Assembly (NCBI GenBank): GCA_938083195.1
Contig: CALKCK010000011.1
Span: 1 to 64,000 of the forward strand
Length of the DNA stretch: 64,000 nucleotides
Reading direction: 5' to 3'
Source: an uncultured Pirellulaceae bacterium
GTDB taxonomy: Bacteria > Planctomycetota > Planctomycetia > Pirellulales > Pirellulaceae
Position numbers and translations under genes: made by a program. The number at the start of each line of letters is the position of its first letter. The first letter of the stretch is position 1. This document shows positions 19,301-27,460 of this stretch, in pieces. A model generated the notes under the pieces. That model made no database searches and was not told the origin of the DNA. It saw only the letters and a list, made by a program, of their open reading frames with translations.

Positions 19301-19788
19301 GAGAGATTATCCTAGAGGCTAATCGCTTGGAGGTAGAGTGCGAGCGTCGGTTTGCGACGACTCTTGATGGAAGTCTTGTGCAGGGAACAATGGATCGCGT
19401 CATTTGGGTGTATCAAGGGAGTCAATTGGTCGCCGCGGATATTATTGATTTTAAATCTGATATCGTCGACGCTGAACATTTGCAGAGTCGGATTGAGTAT
19501 TACCAACCTCAAATGGAAGTCTATCGTCGAGCCGTTAGTCAATTTGCAAAAATTCCAATGGAGAGTATTGCTACCAGGTTGGTGTTCAGCCATCCACGGC
19601 AAGTCATTAATCTTGCGTTGATTGAATCAAAGGTTGGCCATTCACAGATTTCGAAATTACCAGAATCGAAATTGCCAGAATCGAAATTACCAGAACTGGA
19701 ATTGCCAGAATCTAAATTCCCTAAAACGCTTCCGGGAAAAACGGATTCGCCACCGGAAGCGGGTAAGCAAAAAACGCTTTGGGATTAG
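16372..19788 (+). CDS. addA: AddA-like UvrD-family helicase / nuclease subunit
   Basis: 1138 residues, right for AddA. SF1A helicase motifs are intact: Walker A RASAGTGKTFAL (about 21-32), Walker B LLLDEFQDTS, motif III GDLKQAIFGWRGG, motif V VMTVHKAKGLEFDAVVLP, motif VI LYVALTRG. The C-terminal RecB-type nuclease domain shows QGTMDRVIW, IIDFKSD (catalytic Asp and Lys) and YQPQMEVYRRA. It forms a heterodimeric 3'-5' helicase-nuclease with the AddB-like partner whose gene it overlaps by 7 bp. The extreme C-terminus carries five LPE-containing pentapeptide repeats of low complexity encoded by a 15-bp tandem repeat, absent from ordinary AddA. AddA is a family assignment; RecB is excluded by the AddB-type neighbour. 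Confidence 0.87.
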   Translation: MVGDTIERELAGQFPNEVIRASAGTGKTFALSNRYLKLLASGVECQSILATTFTRKGAGEILDRIIGRLSDAALDDSAAAKLSSELGWEISQARARDILHDLLGNLHRLEISTLDSFFNRVAKAFSLELRLPPNWEIVEEQEINRMKDQAIQSVLRNDSVVDLLHMLSKGEATRRVASMVRETVDQIYEIYRETGPDPWSKIPASGKLLSREELDALILRMESIDAGGKQLTKHWGVVTEFVKLEEWDSFIENTSFQNMLMGVPKYSRTKLPVEIVEVYELLIPHCQAFVSQRLRMQNEAVCKLLAAYGQLIEAEKNRTGNLRFQDVTERLQEFIALYDADRLSFRLDRQVHHLLLDEFQDTSLGQWSVIQPFARKVTEDSDSLKSFFCVGDLKQAIFGWRGGIAEIFDLVDQQLPNLQPDSLAKSWRSSQPLIDMVNQVFMNVKQYSCGDELIEKEICRWSSKFEEHTTARDELRGYVAVEMAADCPEGSRRFEDTKDKIRNQNMIQRTVKRIQQLETDLPPHHSIGVIARTNDQVSDLIFELQQAGVPASEEGGGRLTDSAAVEAVLAAMKLADHPDDSISRFHLSHSPLADHLGLVPETKETRQKNVAAAREAAVAIRGELINAGYGPTVEKLAKRLTEQCTRREIFRLQQLVRVAYDCPSDDPQWLLRPSRFVAFVRDEVKVSDQSSARVRVMTVHKAKGLEFDAVVLPISCSSRGWAGQTPTVVAGRNEPTAPISVATRYIGSKLRKLLPDGIQELFDDDRRQTIRESLCVLYVALTRGVNATYVILSHGAKPEHKSSAGILLSTLCPSVERAEGVLYEHGEADWYSSSSEVVEADLHRLAAFYPKDNWLAQKGVVTPVQRSGRGQRRVLPSQVERGSKIKANSFFTSILNAKSMQRGSLLHACFEQVGWLDEKVPTREELGNHLNELTTKLVEVGGVIDDFFEVLKNDNISKLLSRGTYQESYLMEFAGAGEIILEANRLEVECERRFATTLDGSLVQGTMDRVIWVYQGSQLVAADIIDFKSDIVDAEHLQSRIEYYQPQMEVYRRAVSQFAKIPMESIATRLVFSHPRQVINLALIESKVGHSQISKLPESKLPESKLPELELPESKFPKTLPGKTDSPPEAGKQKTLWD
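19651..19725 (+). repeat. 15-bp tandem repeat in the 3' end of the addA-like gene
   Basis: About five units of the form TCGAAATTACCAGAA follow in direct tandem; the first three are nearly identical and the last two diverged. They encode SKLPE, SKLPE, SKLPE, LELPE, SKFPK. Being in frame, copy-number change would only lengthen or shorten the tail. Confidence 0.92.
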
Positions 19789-19824
19789 TATGTCGGCTGA
19801 TGGTAAGCGATGGGTTAGGTCGAA

Positions 19825-21123
19825 TTAGCTTAAATTTTCTTCGAGGTCCCAGTTGTCGGGAATGACAGCTTTCTTTATCAGGATAGGAATGCCGTCTCGA
19901 ATAACGCATGTGTCATGCTCTAGATCGGTTTGGTCACGTTGGGACTGATTGATGATTTTTGCATTTTTTCCGATGCAGACATTTTTATCAATAATGGCTC
20001 CTTCGATAACGGTTCCTTCGCCGATTTCCAGCAACGGGCTTTGGCGTTCGGCGGCTCTTTCATCACTGTCATAGAAGTCATTTCCCATGACGATGGAATC
20101 CCGAATGGTCACGTTAGATCCAATGACTGTTCTCAATCCAATCACGCTGTTTTCAATAATCGCACCGGCACCAATTTTGCATCCATTGGAAATTAAGCTG
20201 TTGGAAACCGTCGCTCCGCTCATCCTTGTTGGAGGTAGGAATCGAGCACGGGTGTAGATCGGTGAACCTGGTTCCATCAGTTCAAATTCGGGATTCTCGG
20301 TTGTTAGATTCAGGTTGGATTCGTAAAACGAACGAATGGTACCAATGTCTTCCCAGTAGCCGTCGAATAAATGCATCTGGACATGATGGCTGTGGATGGT
20401 AGCCGGGAAAACTTCGTTTCCGAAGTCAGTGTGTTCGGTGCCCGATAATACTTGACTTAGAAGTTTTCGATCGAATACATAAATGCCCATGCTGGCAATG
20501 CAGTCGCGCCCCTTCGAGTCAACTCCATGACTGTCGATCCAGTCAGCATCGGTACTGACTGCGTCGATTTCTGCATCCGTTTGCGGTTTTTCAACAAAGT
20601 CCTTGACCCTTCCCTCATCATCGACTTTGACGACTCCAAATCCTTTTGCATCTTCTCGGGAAACGGGCATGCAGGAAATGGTAACGTCGGCGCCGCTCTT
20701 AATGTGTGTATCTATTAGATCGCCGTAGTCCATGCGGTAGAGTTGGTCACCCGACAGAATAACGACGTAATCAATCCCTGGTTGATTGAAGTAAACAAGA
20801 TTTTTTCGGACCGCATCTGCGGTGCCTTGATACCAATCACTTCCGTCACTCAACGTTTCCTGAGCGGCCAGCAATTCGACAAAGCCACCGCTGAAATTAT
20901 CGAACGAGTATGCGCGTCGAATGTGTCCGTGGAGGCTGACCGACATGAACTGAGTTAGAACAAAGACTCGATTGATTCCGCTATTGAGGCAGTTTGAGAT
21001 TGGGATGTCGATCAAGCGGTACATGCCTGCAAGGGGAACTGCAGGTTTACTGCGGATTGCCGTCAGCGGAGCCAGTCTTGATCCACGTCCACCGCCGAGT
21101 ACTAAAGCAACCGCATTTCGCAT
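19825..21123 (-). CDS. glgC: glucose-1-phosphate adenylyltransferase
   Basis: 432 residues, normal length. The N-terminal nucleotidyltransferase domain opens with LVLGGGRGSRLAPLT and KPAVPLAGMYRLIDIPISNC. It contains WYQGTADAVRKN and the sugar-phosphate loop (VEKP), and the C-terminal half is a left-handed beta-helix with hexapeptide repeats (GAIIENSVIG, VIGSNVTIRDSIVMG). It makes ADP-glucose from glucose-1-phosphate and ATP for glycogen synthesis in the cytoplasm, usually under allosteric control by glycolytic intermediates. No other glycogen gene lies nearby. It converges with the addA-like gene across 36 bp with no obvious terminator. Confidence 0.95.
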   Translation of the reverse strand: MRNAVALVLGGGRGSRLAPLTAIRSKPAVPLAGMYRLIDIPISNCLNSGINRVFVLTQFMSVSLHGHIRRAYSFDNFSGGFVELLAAQETLSDGSDWYQGTADAVRKNLVYFNQPGIDYVVILSGDQLYRMDYGDLIDTHIKSGADVTISCMPVSREDAKGFGVVKVDDEGRVKDFVEKPQTDAEIDAVSTDADWIDSHGVDSKGRDCIASMGIYVFDRKLLSQVLSGTEHTDFGNEVFPATIHSHHVQMHLFDGYWEDIGTIRSFYESNLNLTTENPEFELMEPGSPIYTRARFLPPTRMSGATVSNSLISNGCKIGAGAIIENSVIGLRTVIGSNVTIRDSIVMGNDFYDSDERAAERQSPLLEIGEGTVIEGAIIDKNVCIGKNAKIINQSQRDQTDLEHDTCVIRDGIPILIKKAVIPDNWDLEENLS

Positions 21124-21702
21124 TTTTGATTCCCGCGTGTTATTTGAAGAGTATTGGTTGAGATTTCGCTATCCCTTCTCAAAAGTTAACCCTTGGACAA
21201 AGAATTCACAAGGTATCGAGTCACCGAGGAACGCCATCAGAGGATTCTTCTAGTGATTAGCCAGTTAGCAATTAGATCGGCTTTTCATTGAAATGATTCC
21301 ATCGGCGATTGGAATATTTACTCTCCGAGTTATTTTGAATCAGACTTGAAAAATCTTGTCGCGCTCGAGTTACTGGACGTTCCCGGAATCGAACACCAAG
21401 ACGAGTATGCAAGACGAATTATTTTTCAGCGAATATGCTTTGATAATTCAAATCAATTTCGAGCTTTCCGGTTCGCGAGCGTGAAGGCCTCTTCACATTG
21501 AAAGAGGTGAATTGGGTGTCTTATGGCGGGCTCTCCACTGAGGCATCGGTCCAAACGCACGATGGAGTTGAATTGATGTTCCAGTATCAATGATTCGTGG
21601 CATCGCCAGGTTCTTCCGGGGAGGCTTGCCGGAGACAGTTTCGTCCGATGAGGTTGGTCAAGTGCCGCTGTTAGGTTCAAGGAATTCCGGCAGCTGCATT
21701 TT
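21124..21702. other. 579-bp gap upstream of glgC
   Basis: The gap lies between the 3' end of scpB and the 5' end of glgC, both on the minus strand. A 75-codon minus-strand ORF (21453-21680) is present but has no recognisable motif. The part from about 21480 to 21690 looks more GC-rich than the AT-rich stretch before it. I see no tRNA-like cloverleaf or terminator. Confidence 0.4.
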
Positions 21703-22578
21703 TTAGTCTGCTAATTCGTCCATGTCGGATACATCGTGGCTTTGAGGCAGGTCGGCAAGTTCTTCGAGTTGGAAGAGGTCGAGGAAGCGATCGGTGGTAG
21801 AGTAATATTTAATTTTAGAGTTAGATTCGCCCGCTTCTACTACCAGTAGTTCCCGTCGAACCAATTGAGCGAGAACTCCACCGCTTGGTTTGAGACGAAT
21901 TTTTTCAACCAGATCCTTGGTGGCAGGTTGGTTGTAAGCAACAATCGCCATCACGTCGATCGCCGCTTGACTAAGTCGGACCTGACGATTTCGGCCAAAG
22001 AATTCTTGTTGAAATTCAACGAGCGCGGGGTCGAGCTTCATCTTGAAAACACCGCCATCCGATTCGATCCGGAAGGCAGCGTTTTCTTTTTCATATTTGG
22101 CGTTGAGTGCACGGACGGTTTGGGTGACTTCTTTTGGGCTTACGTCGCGCAGTACGGCGGCAATCTTTCGGCTATTGAGCGTTACGCCTTTGGGGGCACC
22201 TACGAATAGAATTGACTCGATAATAGACTCCGGTGAAATTGAACAGCAGGCGTCATCATCGATTTCCGGGACTTGCTCCTCTTCCTCTTCCTCGCGGGGG
22301 GAGGCGTTGGCTTGAATCGGTTCTGTAGTTGAGGTTTGCTCTGATTCGTGAACATCTTCGGGTGATTCGCCACGGGTTTTCAAAGCTGCTGCATAAGCTT
22401 GACTGAGCTGGTCAAGCGAGAATTCTTCCTCATCATCGCCGTCCTCCTCATCATTTAAATCTGAATCGTAGTCATCGTTGACTTGGAGTGAGTCCTGCGA
22501 TCCCAGTTCAGCCATGGGAGCCGATTCCTCTGGATCTGGGAATTCAATATCTGCTTTGTCTTCGGGTTTGTCAGTCAT
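21703..22578 (-). CDS. scpB: segregation and condensation protein B
   Basis: 291 residues. The ScpB core is about residues 110-275: SIIESILFVGAPKGVT, then two winged-helix domains with QAAIDVMAIVAYNQPATKDLVEKIR and GVLAQLVRRELLVV, which is diagnostic. ScpB binds ScpA and the SMC heads in the chromosome-condensing complex. Unusual is the N-terminal extension of about 100 residues, very acidic (runs of Asp and Glu, including NDEEDGDDEEEF and REEEEEEQ). This roughly doubles the length before the core compared with compact ScpB proteins and is probably disordered. ScpA is not adjacent. The gene diverges from ggt. Confidence 0.92.
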   Translation of the reverse strand: MTDKPEDKADIEFPDPEESAPMAELGSQDSLQVNDDYDSDLNDEEDGDDEEEFSLDQLSQAYAAALKTRGESPEDVHESEQTSTTEPIQANASPREEEEEEQVPEIDDDACCSISPESIIESILFVGAPKGVTLNSRKIAAVLRDVSPKEVTQTVRALNAKYEKENAAFRIESDGGVFKMKLDPALVEFQQEFFGRNRQVRLSQAAIDVMAIVAYNQPATKDLVEKIRLKPSGGVLAQLVRRELLVVEAGESNSKIKYYSTTDRFLDLFQLEELADLPQSHDVSDMDELAD

Positions 22579-22775
22579 AGGGTTAGCTTAAGGGAGACGT
22601 TGGATGCCTCGCAAGTCGGAGTCGCAGCTACCCAGCAAAAGGGGCAAAATTTGAGTTGCCACTCTCTTAGGATGTATTAAATTACTTAGCGTGGCTACCT
22701 ATTTTCACTGGTCGATTGCTTTTAGAATTAGGCGTGCTGGCATTATTGAAATTTGCTTTCTAATGGGGATTGATC

Positions 22776-24545
22776 GTGTTGAAATTCTGTTCGATAGGTT
22801 TGGCGGTCGGCGTGGTTTGTTTAACGGCCACAGTTTCTGTTTGGGCGTTGCCGTCGCGTTTGGTGCCGCCGGCTAGGCAGGACTCAAGCTCGGTCGTTCT
22901 TGCTGAGAATTCTGAATCGACATCTAAGAAAAATATGGTGGCTTCGGTTCACCCATTGGCGACGCAGGCGGGGGTGGATGCGTTTGCTAACGGTGGCAAT
23001 GCGATTGATGCCGCGATAGCGACAGCCTTGACGCTGGGTGTGGTTGATAATTTCAATTCCGGAATTGGTGGCGGATGTTTCATTTTAATTCGCACTGCGA
23101 GCGGGGATTTTTACGCAATTGATGGGCGAGAGATGGCGCCGTCGGCAGCGACGCAGGATCTTTTTCGAGACGCAAAGACTCGTTTTTCTAATCCTAGTCA
23201 GACCGGTCCCTTGGCAAGTGGTGTGCCGGGAGCATTAAAGGCTTACGCTCAAGCGGTTGCGCAGCATGGACGATTGGATCTACGGGATTCATTAAGTAAG
23301 GGAATTGAGGCTGCAGAGAACGGGTTTCGAGTGAGCGAGGCTTATGCTGCAAAACTAAGGATTGCAAAAAAGGCGATGTCGCAGTTTCCCGGGGCGGTCG
23401 ACGTTTTTTTTCGCCCCGATCCAAAGACAGGGATACTTGAACCTTATCGGGAAGGTGAGGTGCTAAAGCAATCTGATTTGGCAGATACCTATCGTAAGAT
23501 TGCACAGGAGGGGACCCCTTGGTTTTATCGGGGAGCCTTCGCTGAGTTGGCGGGTCAATGGATGAAGGCTAATGGTGGAATCATGACGGCCATCGATTTT
23601 GCCAATTATAAATCTGTAAATCGGAAACCTGTTCGATCGAAATATCGAGATTTCGAAATCTATGGTTTTCCACCTCCGAGTTCCGGTGGGGTTCATGTCG
23701 CTCAAGTGCTCAATATTCTTGAACAGTTTGAATTGGCTGATATGTACCGAAGCGATCGAGCAGGGTTCTATCATGTCGTTGCGGAAGCGATGAAGCTTGC
23801 CTTTGCTGATCGGGCTTTCTGGTTGGGTGATCCAGATTATGTCGAAGTGCCATTGGGTTTGGTTGAAAAGAGTTATGCGAAGGAACTGGCCAGCAAAATT
23901 AAAATGAACTCTGCGTTAACGACAGATCATGGGATGCCTCCGAATGCTGCGACAGAGTTTTTTGAACGGCATACAACTCACGTTGCTGCGGCAGACAGCG
24001 AAGGCAATTGGGTGGCGTTAACCACTACTGTTAACACAACATTCGGTGCCAAATACGTCATTCCGGGGACGGGTGTGATTATGAATAATCAAATGGATGA
24101 CTTTGTTGCTTTTCCTGGCAAACCGAATGTGTTCGGTTTGGTTGGTGGTGAGAATAATGCGGTTGCTTCCGGGAAACGCCCACTGTCGAGTATGAGTCCG
24201 ACGATTGTTTTAAAAAATGGTAAGCCAATTTTGACAGTGGGAGCGGCAGGTGGTCCCAAGATCATTACCCAAGTATTGTGGGCTATCATTAACCATCTTG
24301 ATTTAGAAATGCCGATCGGCAAAGCAATTGCAGCGCCGCGTTTGCACCATCAATGGGCGCCCAAACAGTTATTACTTGAGGCGAGTTTTGACAATAAGAT
24401 TGCGGATCAATTGGCGGCGAAGCAACATCAGATTAAACGCTCTCAATCGATGGGGATCTGTCAAGGGATTGCCTTCGATGCCAAAACTGGACTCTTTACT
24501 GGTGCGTTCGATCCCCGCACGACGGGCAGTGCTGCTGGTGAGTAA
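22776..24545 (+). CDS. ggt: gamma-glutamyltransferase
   Basis: 589 residues from the GTG at 22776, preceded by GGGG; a TTG two codons earlier is also possible. A signal peptide (about 1-20) directs it to the periplasm. The autoprocessing site is in the context HTTHVAAADSEGNW, with the nucleophile Thr at about residue 400 becoming the first residue of the small subunit. Other family marks: GGNAIDAAIATALTLGVV, GIGGGCFILI, GREMAP, PPPSSGGVHVAQ, NNQMDDF, PLSSMSPTIV and GAAGGPKIITQVL. It hydrolyses or transpeptidates gamma-glutamyl bonds of glutathione-like compounds. Length and motif order are normal. Confidence 0.95.
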   Translation: MLKFCSIGLAVGVVCLTATVSVWALPSRLVPPARQDSSSVVLAENSESTSKKNMVASVHPLATQAGVDAFANGGNAIDAAIATALTLGVVDNFNSGIGGGCFILIRTASGDFYAIDGREMAPSAATQDLFRDAKTRFSNPSQTGPLASGVPGALKAYAQAVAQHGRLDLRDSLSKGIEAAENGFRVSEAYAAKLRIAKKAMSQFPGAVDVFFRPDPKTGILEPYREGEVLKQSDLADTYRKIAQEGTPWFYRGAFAELAGQWMKANGGIMTAIDFANYKSVNRKPVRSKYRDFEIYGFPPPSSGGVHVAQVLNILEQFELADMYRSDRAGFYHVVAEAMKLAFADRAFWLGDPDYVEVPLGLVEKSYAKELASKIKMNSALTTDHGMPPNAATEFFERHTTHVAAADSEGNWVALTTTVNTTFGAKYVIPGTGVIMNNQMDDFVAFPGKPNVFGLVGGENNAVASGKRPLSSMSPTIVLKNGKPILTVGAAGGPKIITQVLWAIINHLDLEMPIGKAIAAPRLHHQWAPKQLLLEASFDNKIADQLAAKQHQIKRSQSMGICQGIAFDAKTGLFTGAFDPRTTGSAAGE

Positions 24546-24620
24546 CCGTCGCGGCGATAATGATTTCGAAGATGCCATTGGCGCGTTAGTTCGAATGGCA
24601 ACCAACTGGGCGACAACACG

Positions 24621-25364
24621 ATGAATTCGATTAGTTTTCTTAGTTGGAATTTAAATTTAATGGAAAACTCTCACGTCGCCCCCGTGGGTTGGCGGATGGA
24701 TCAAGCCGAATCGCTCATCCGTGAGCGTGTACTTTTGGTCGATCCGGACTTTGTCTGTTTTCAGGAATTGCCTGGTTTGGTGCCCTACGTAGAAACGCAT
24801 GAATTAATTCCAGCGAATACCGTGAGCCATTGTGGGAATTTAGCCACACTCGTGCGGCGTGAGTTGTTGGATCAGGTGGAAAGCAGAGCCGTCGGGCGAT
24901 ATGCGGTTTTATCAGCAATGGAATCTGCTGGAGTTAGTTTTGCGAATGTCCATTTAGCACCAGGCGGTCATGGGAAAACTGAACGATTAAATGCAATCGA
25001 GCGAATTATTTCCATCTGCCCAACCCCAAACTTAGTGGTGATTGGTGATACCAACACGCGAATCAGTGAAACTTCTGCGATCGAAGCGTTGGGGGTTCAC
25101 GGGGAATTGCCCCCTTCGCCTACCTGGGATAGCCGCCGCAATCGATTTCGGGATGACGGTAAACGCTACACGGCCTACTTTACTCGTTATTTTCATAGTG
25201 ATGGAGTGGGTGTGAAAGACGTCAAGGTTTTCAATCAGCCTTGGAATTTAGACGGATCACGATTTTTTCTATCAGATCACTTTGCATTGGCGGGACGGGT
25301 GGAGTTGCCATCGGCTTTGTCGAGAGCAACGAGGAAAGGGAGCCATTCAACTGAGAATTATTGA
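24621..25364 (+). CDS. endonuclease/exonuclease/phosphatase (EEP) family hydrolase
   Basis: 247 residues. The order of EEP active-site motifs is present: Asn in SWNLNLM (about 9-15), Glu in CFQELPG, the central VIGDTNTR (Asp and Asn), and the terminal SDHFAL (Asp-His). ANVHLAPGGHGKTERL is the expected strand. There is no signal peptide, so a cytoplasmic hydrolase of phosphodiester or phosphomonoester bonds is likely; the substrate (DNA, phosphoinositol-like, other) cannot be told. It begins 75 bp after ggt on the same strand. Confidence 0.82.
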   Translation: MNSISFLSWNLNLMENSHVAPVGWRMDQAESLIRERVLLVDPDFVCFQELPGLVPYVETHELIPANTVSHCGNLATLVRRELLDQVESRAVGRYAVLSAMESAGVSFANVHLAPGGHGKTERLNAIERIISICPTPNLVVIGDTNTRISETSAIEALGVHGELPPSPTWDSRRNRFRDDGKRYTAYFTRYFHSDGVGVKDVKVFNQPWNLDGSRFFLSDHFALAGRVELPSALSRATRKGSHSTENY

Positions 25365-25416
25365 AAACTTAGGAATTGAATAGGACCTAGGCAAAGCCTG
25401 CATTCCTTTCAATAAT
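25357..25416 (+). terminator. long imperfect hairpin after the EEP gene
   Basis: The left arm ATTATTGAAA plus AGGAAT pairs with the right arm ATTCCTTTCAATAAT, leaving a small bulge and a 25-nt apical part with its own short GGC/GCC stem. It overlaps the stop codon of the EEP gene. There is no T-run after it, so it may be a processing or stabilising element rather than a classical terminator. Confidence 0.35.
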
Positions 25417-25473
25417 CAAGCATTATAAATTTAACAATTTGCTATTCGTTAAGAAATATTTTGGGATCCAAAC

Positions 25474-25938
25474 ATGAGTGCAGATACGAGACTTGAGGAA
25501 TTAGGATTTGAATTACCCCCTGCCCCTTCGGCAGTTGGTGTTTATCGACCTGCGATGATCGTTGGCAATCTGTGTTACACATCGGGGCATGTTCCCGTGC
25601 TGACTGACGGTTCCCTGATGACTGGCTGTACGGGGCGAGATGTTGACCAGCAGGGAGCCTATTTAGCCGCTCGGCAGTCTGGGTTGACGATGCTGGCCAC
25701 GCTGCGGGCAGAACTCGGAACACTCGACAGGATCAAGCGAGTTGTAAAATTATTTGGCATGGTTTGTTGTACCGATGATTTCACGCAACAGCCTGCTGTA
25801 ATTAATGGCTGTAGTGAGCTGATGTCTGCAGTCTTTGGTGAGGATGCTGGAATCGGCACACGTAGTGCCATCGGGGTAAACGCATTGCCTTTGGGGGTTA
25901 CCGTTGAAATCGAGGGGATTTTCGAGCTTCACAACTAA
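25474..25938 (+). CDS. RidA / YjgF family protein
   Basis: 154 residues, the length of the longer YjgF-like branch. Family features: N-terminal LEELGFELPPAP and AVGVYRPAMIVGNLCYTSGHVP, central GAYLAARQSGLTMLATL, and C-terminal RSAIGVNALPLGVTVEIEGI. The catalytic Arg of imine deaminases would be the Arg of RSAIGV. RidA proteins hydrolyse reactive enamine/imine intermediates such as 2-aminoacrylate; members of this branch are not always active, so the exact role is uncertain. Cytoplasmic. It is followed after 56 bp by a DinB gene. Confidence 0.88.
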   Translation: MSADTRLEELGFELPPAPSAVGVYRPAMIVGNLCYTSGHVPVLTDGSLMTGCTGRDVDQQGAYLAARQSGLTMLATLRAELGTLDRIKRVVKLFGMVCCTDDFTQQPAVINGCSELMSAVFGEDAGIGTRSAIGVNALPLGVTVEIEGIFELHN

Positions 25939-25994
25939 TCGGCGGTATGGCTGTTTTTGTTGACCAAGATTCCATTCATTAAATCTAGTTAAAT

Positions 25995-26534
25995 ATGTTT
26001 GAACATCAGTATCCAAGTGCGGATGGCGTTTCTGAAAAATTAGCCATCGCGATTCGACATATCGAATTTGCGAGAAATTACAGTCGGTCGTTACTAGATG
26101 GGCTTGAGGACGATGATTGGTTTTGGAGTCCTGACCAATTCACGACTCACATTGCTTGGCAAGTCGGCCATCTTGCAATGTCTGAATACGGATTGACGTT
26201 GTTTCGACAGCGGGGACGTGACCTAAGCGTCGATCAGCAACTAATGTCTAGTAAATTTCGAAAGTTATTTATGCGAGGCACGCGACCGACAGCGGATCGC
26301 AGTGCGTACCCTGAGCCGTGTGAGATCCTTGCCGTTCTCGATCGGGTCCATGAGCAGATGCGAATTGAGATTGTTGGCTATGATGGTCCTCAATTGGACG
26401 AACCTCTTGATCCTCCGCATGCCGCCTACGCCACTCGTTACGGGGCGCTTTTGTTTGCGGGTGACCACGAGATGATTCATTCCGGTCAAATTGGGATGCT
26501 TCGCCGTTTGATGGGAAAAGACCCAATTCGATAG
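25995..26534 (+). CDS. DinB-family protein
   Basis: 179 residues, predicted as a four-helix bundle. Potential metal-binding His are in HIAWQVGHLAMSEYG (about 50-64) and GDHEMIHSGQIGMLRRLMG near the C-terminus, the usual DinB positions. Members act as metal-dependent thiol-S-transferases or are uncharacterised. It is the second gene of a possible run RidA-DinB-ABC ATPase-ABC permease; the ATPase starts only 14 bp downstream. Two further DinB-superfamily proteins occur in the window (28491-29018 and 62998-63525). Confidence 0.8.
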   Translation: MFEHQYPSADGVSEKLAIAIRHIEFARNYSRSLLDGLEDDDWFWSPDQFTTHIAWQVGHLAMSEYGLTLFRQRGRDLSVDQQLMSSKFRKLFMRGTRPTADRSAYPEPCEILAVLDRVHEQMRIEIVGYDGPQLDEPLDPPHAAYATRYGALLFAGDHEMIHSGQIGMLRRLMGKDPIR

Positions 26535-26548
26535 CCACGGGCGTAATA

Positions 26549-27460
26549 ATGTCAACAAAACTGGTTCAAGCAAAATCTCTTACTAAAAAGTTTGGCGACT
26601 TTACGGCGTTGGATCGGTGTTCACTTGAGATTCAAGAAGGTGAGGTATTTGGGTTGCTCGGTCCAAATGGTGCTGGCAAATCTACCTTCCTGCGGTTGTT
26701 GCTGGGATTCCTCAAACCCTCAGCGGGGACGGCTGAAATTGGCGGGTTGGATTGTCTTCATCAGCGGGTCGATGTTCACCGAATGGTCTCCTACCTTCCT
26801 GGTGACGCCCGTCTTTTTCGGATGATGCGGGCTCGAAAAATGCTTGAGATTTTTTGCGGGTTTCGTGAAGATGCGAGTTTCGAAAAAGCAGTAGAAATCT
26901 CTGATCGTTTGGAGCTGGATTTATCTCGTTGGGTGGGGCTGATGTCGACTGGAATGCGGCAAAAACTGGCGTTGGCAATTACGCTGTGCAGTCAAACACC
27001 GTTGGTGATTTTGGATGAGCCGACAGCCAACCTTGACCCCACAGTTCGCGGACGGGTGATGGAGTTGGTTAATGAGGCGAAAGCCTCTGGGCGTACCGTG
27101 ATTTTTTCGTCGCACGTTCTTCCTGAAATCGAGGATACTTGTGATCGAGTCGGCATCTTGCGAGCTGGGCAATTGGTCCATTTAGAATCGATGAGCCAAT
27201 TGAAAAAACAGCATCGAATTCTTGCGGATTTGAAGGGAGAGCTTCCCGAGCTTCCCGCGGGGTTGCGAGAGTCAATCGTGATTAAACAAGATGGAAATTC
27301 TGTGCAAATCGAAACGCCTGGGGAGTTGTCTTCGGTTTTAAGATGGCTTTCAGACGCCCCAATCTCTGATGTCTATATTCAGCCTGTTGGGTTGCGAGCG
27401 GTCTACGATCGCTTTCATCATGAGTCGACGATAGCGTCGCAGGCGGAGGCTTCCGTATGA
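26549..27460 (+). CDS. ABC transporter ATP-binding protein
   Basis: 303 residues. Walker A GLLGPNGAGKST (about 34-45), a degenerate signature STGMRQKLALAI (the first Leu-Ser replaced by Met-Ser-Thr), Walker B LVILDEPTANLDP and the switch His in IFSSHVLPEIE. The extra C-terminal domain (about 220-303) is typical of ATPases that drive ABC-2 exporters. Its stop codon overlaps the start of the permease gene by 4 bp (ATGA), so the two make one exporter. The substrate is unknown. Confidence 0.93.
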   Translation: MSTKLVQAKSLTKKFGDFTALDRCSLEIQEGEVFGLLGPNGAGKSTFLRLLLGFLKPSAGTAEIGGLDCLHQRVDVHRMVSYLPGDARLFRMMRARKMLEIFCGFREDASFEKAVEISDRLELDLSRWVGLMSTGMRQKLALAITLCSQTPLVILDEPTANLDPTVRGRVMELVNEAKASGRTVIFSSHVLPEIEDTCDRVGILRAGQLVHLESMSQLKKQHRILADLKGELPELPAGLRESIVIKQDGNSVQIETPGELSSVLRWLSDAPISDVYIQPVGLRAVYDRFHHESTIASQAEASV

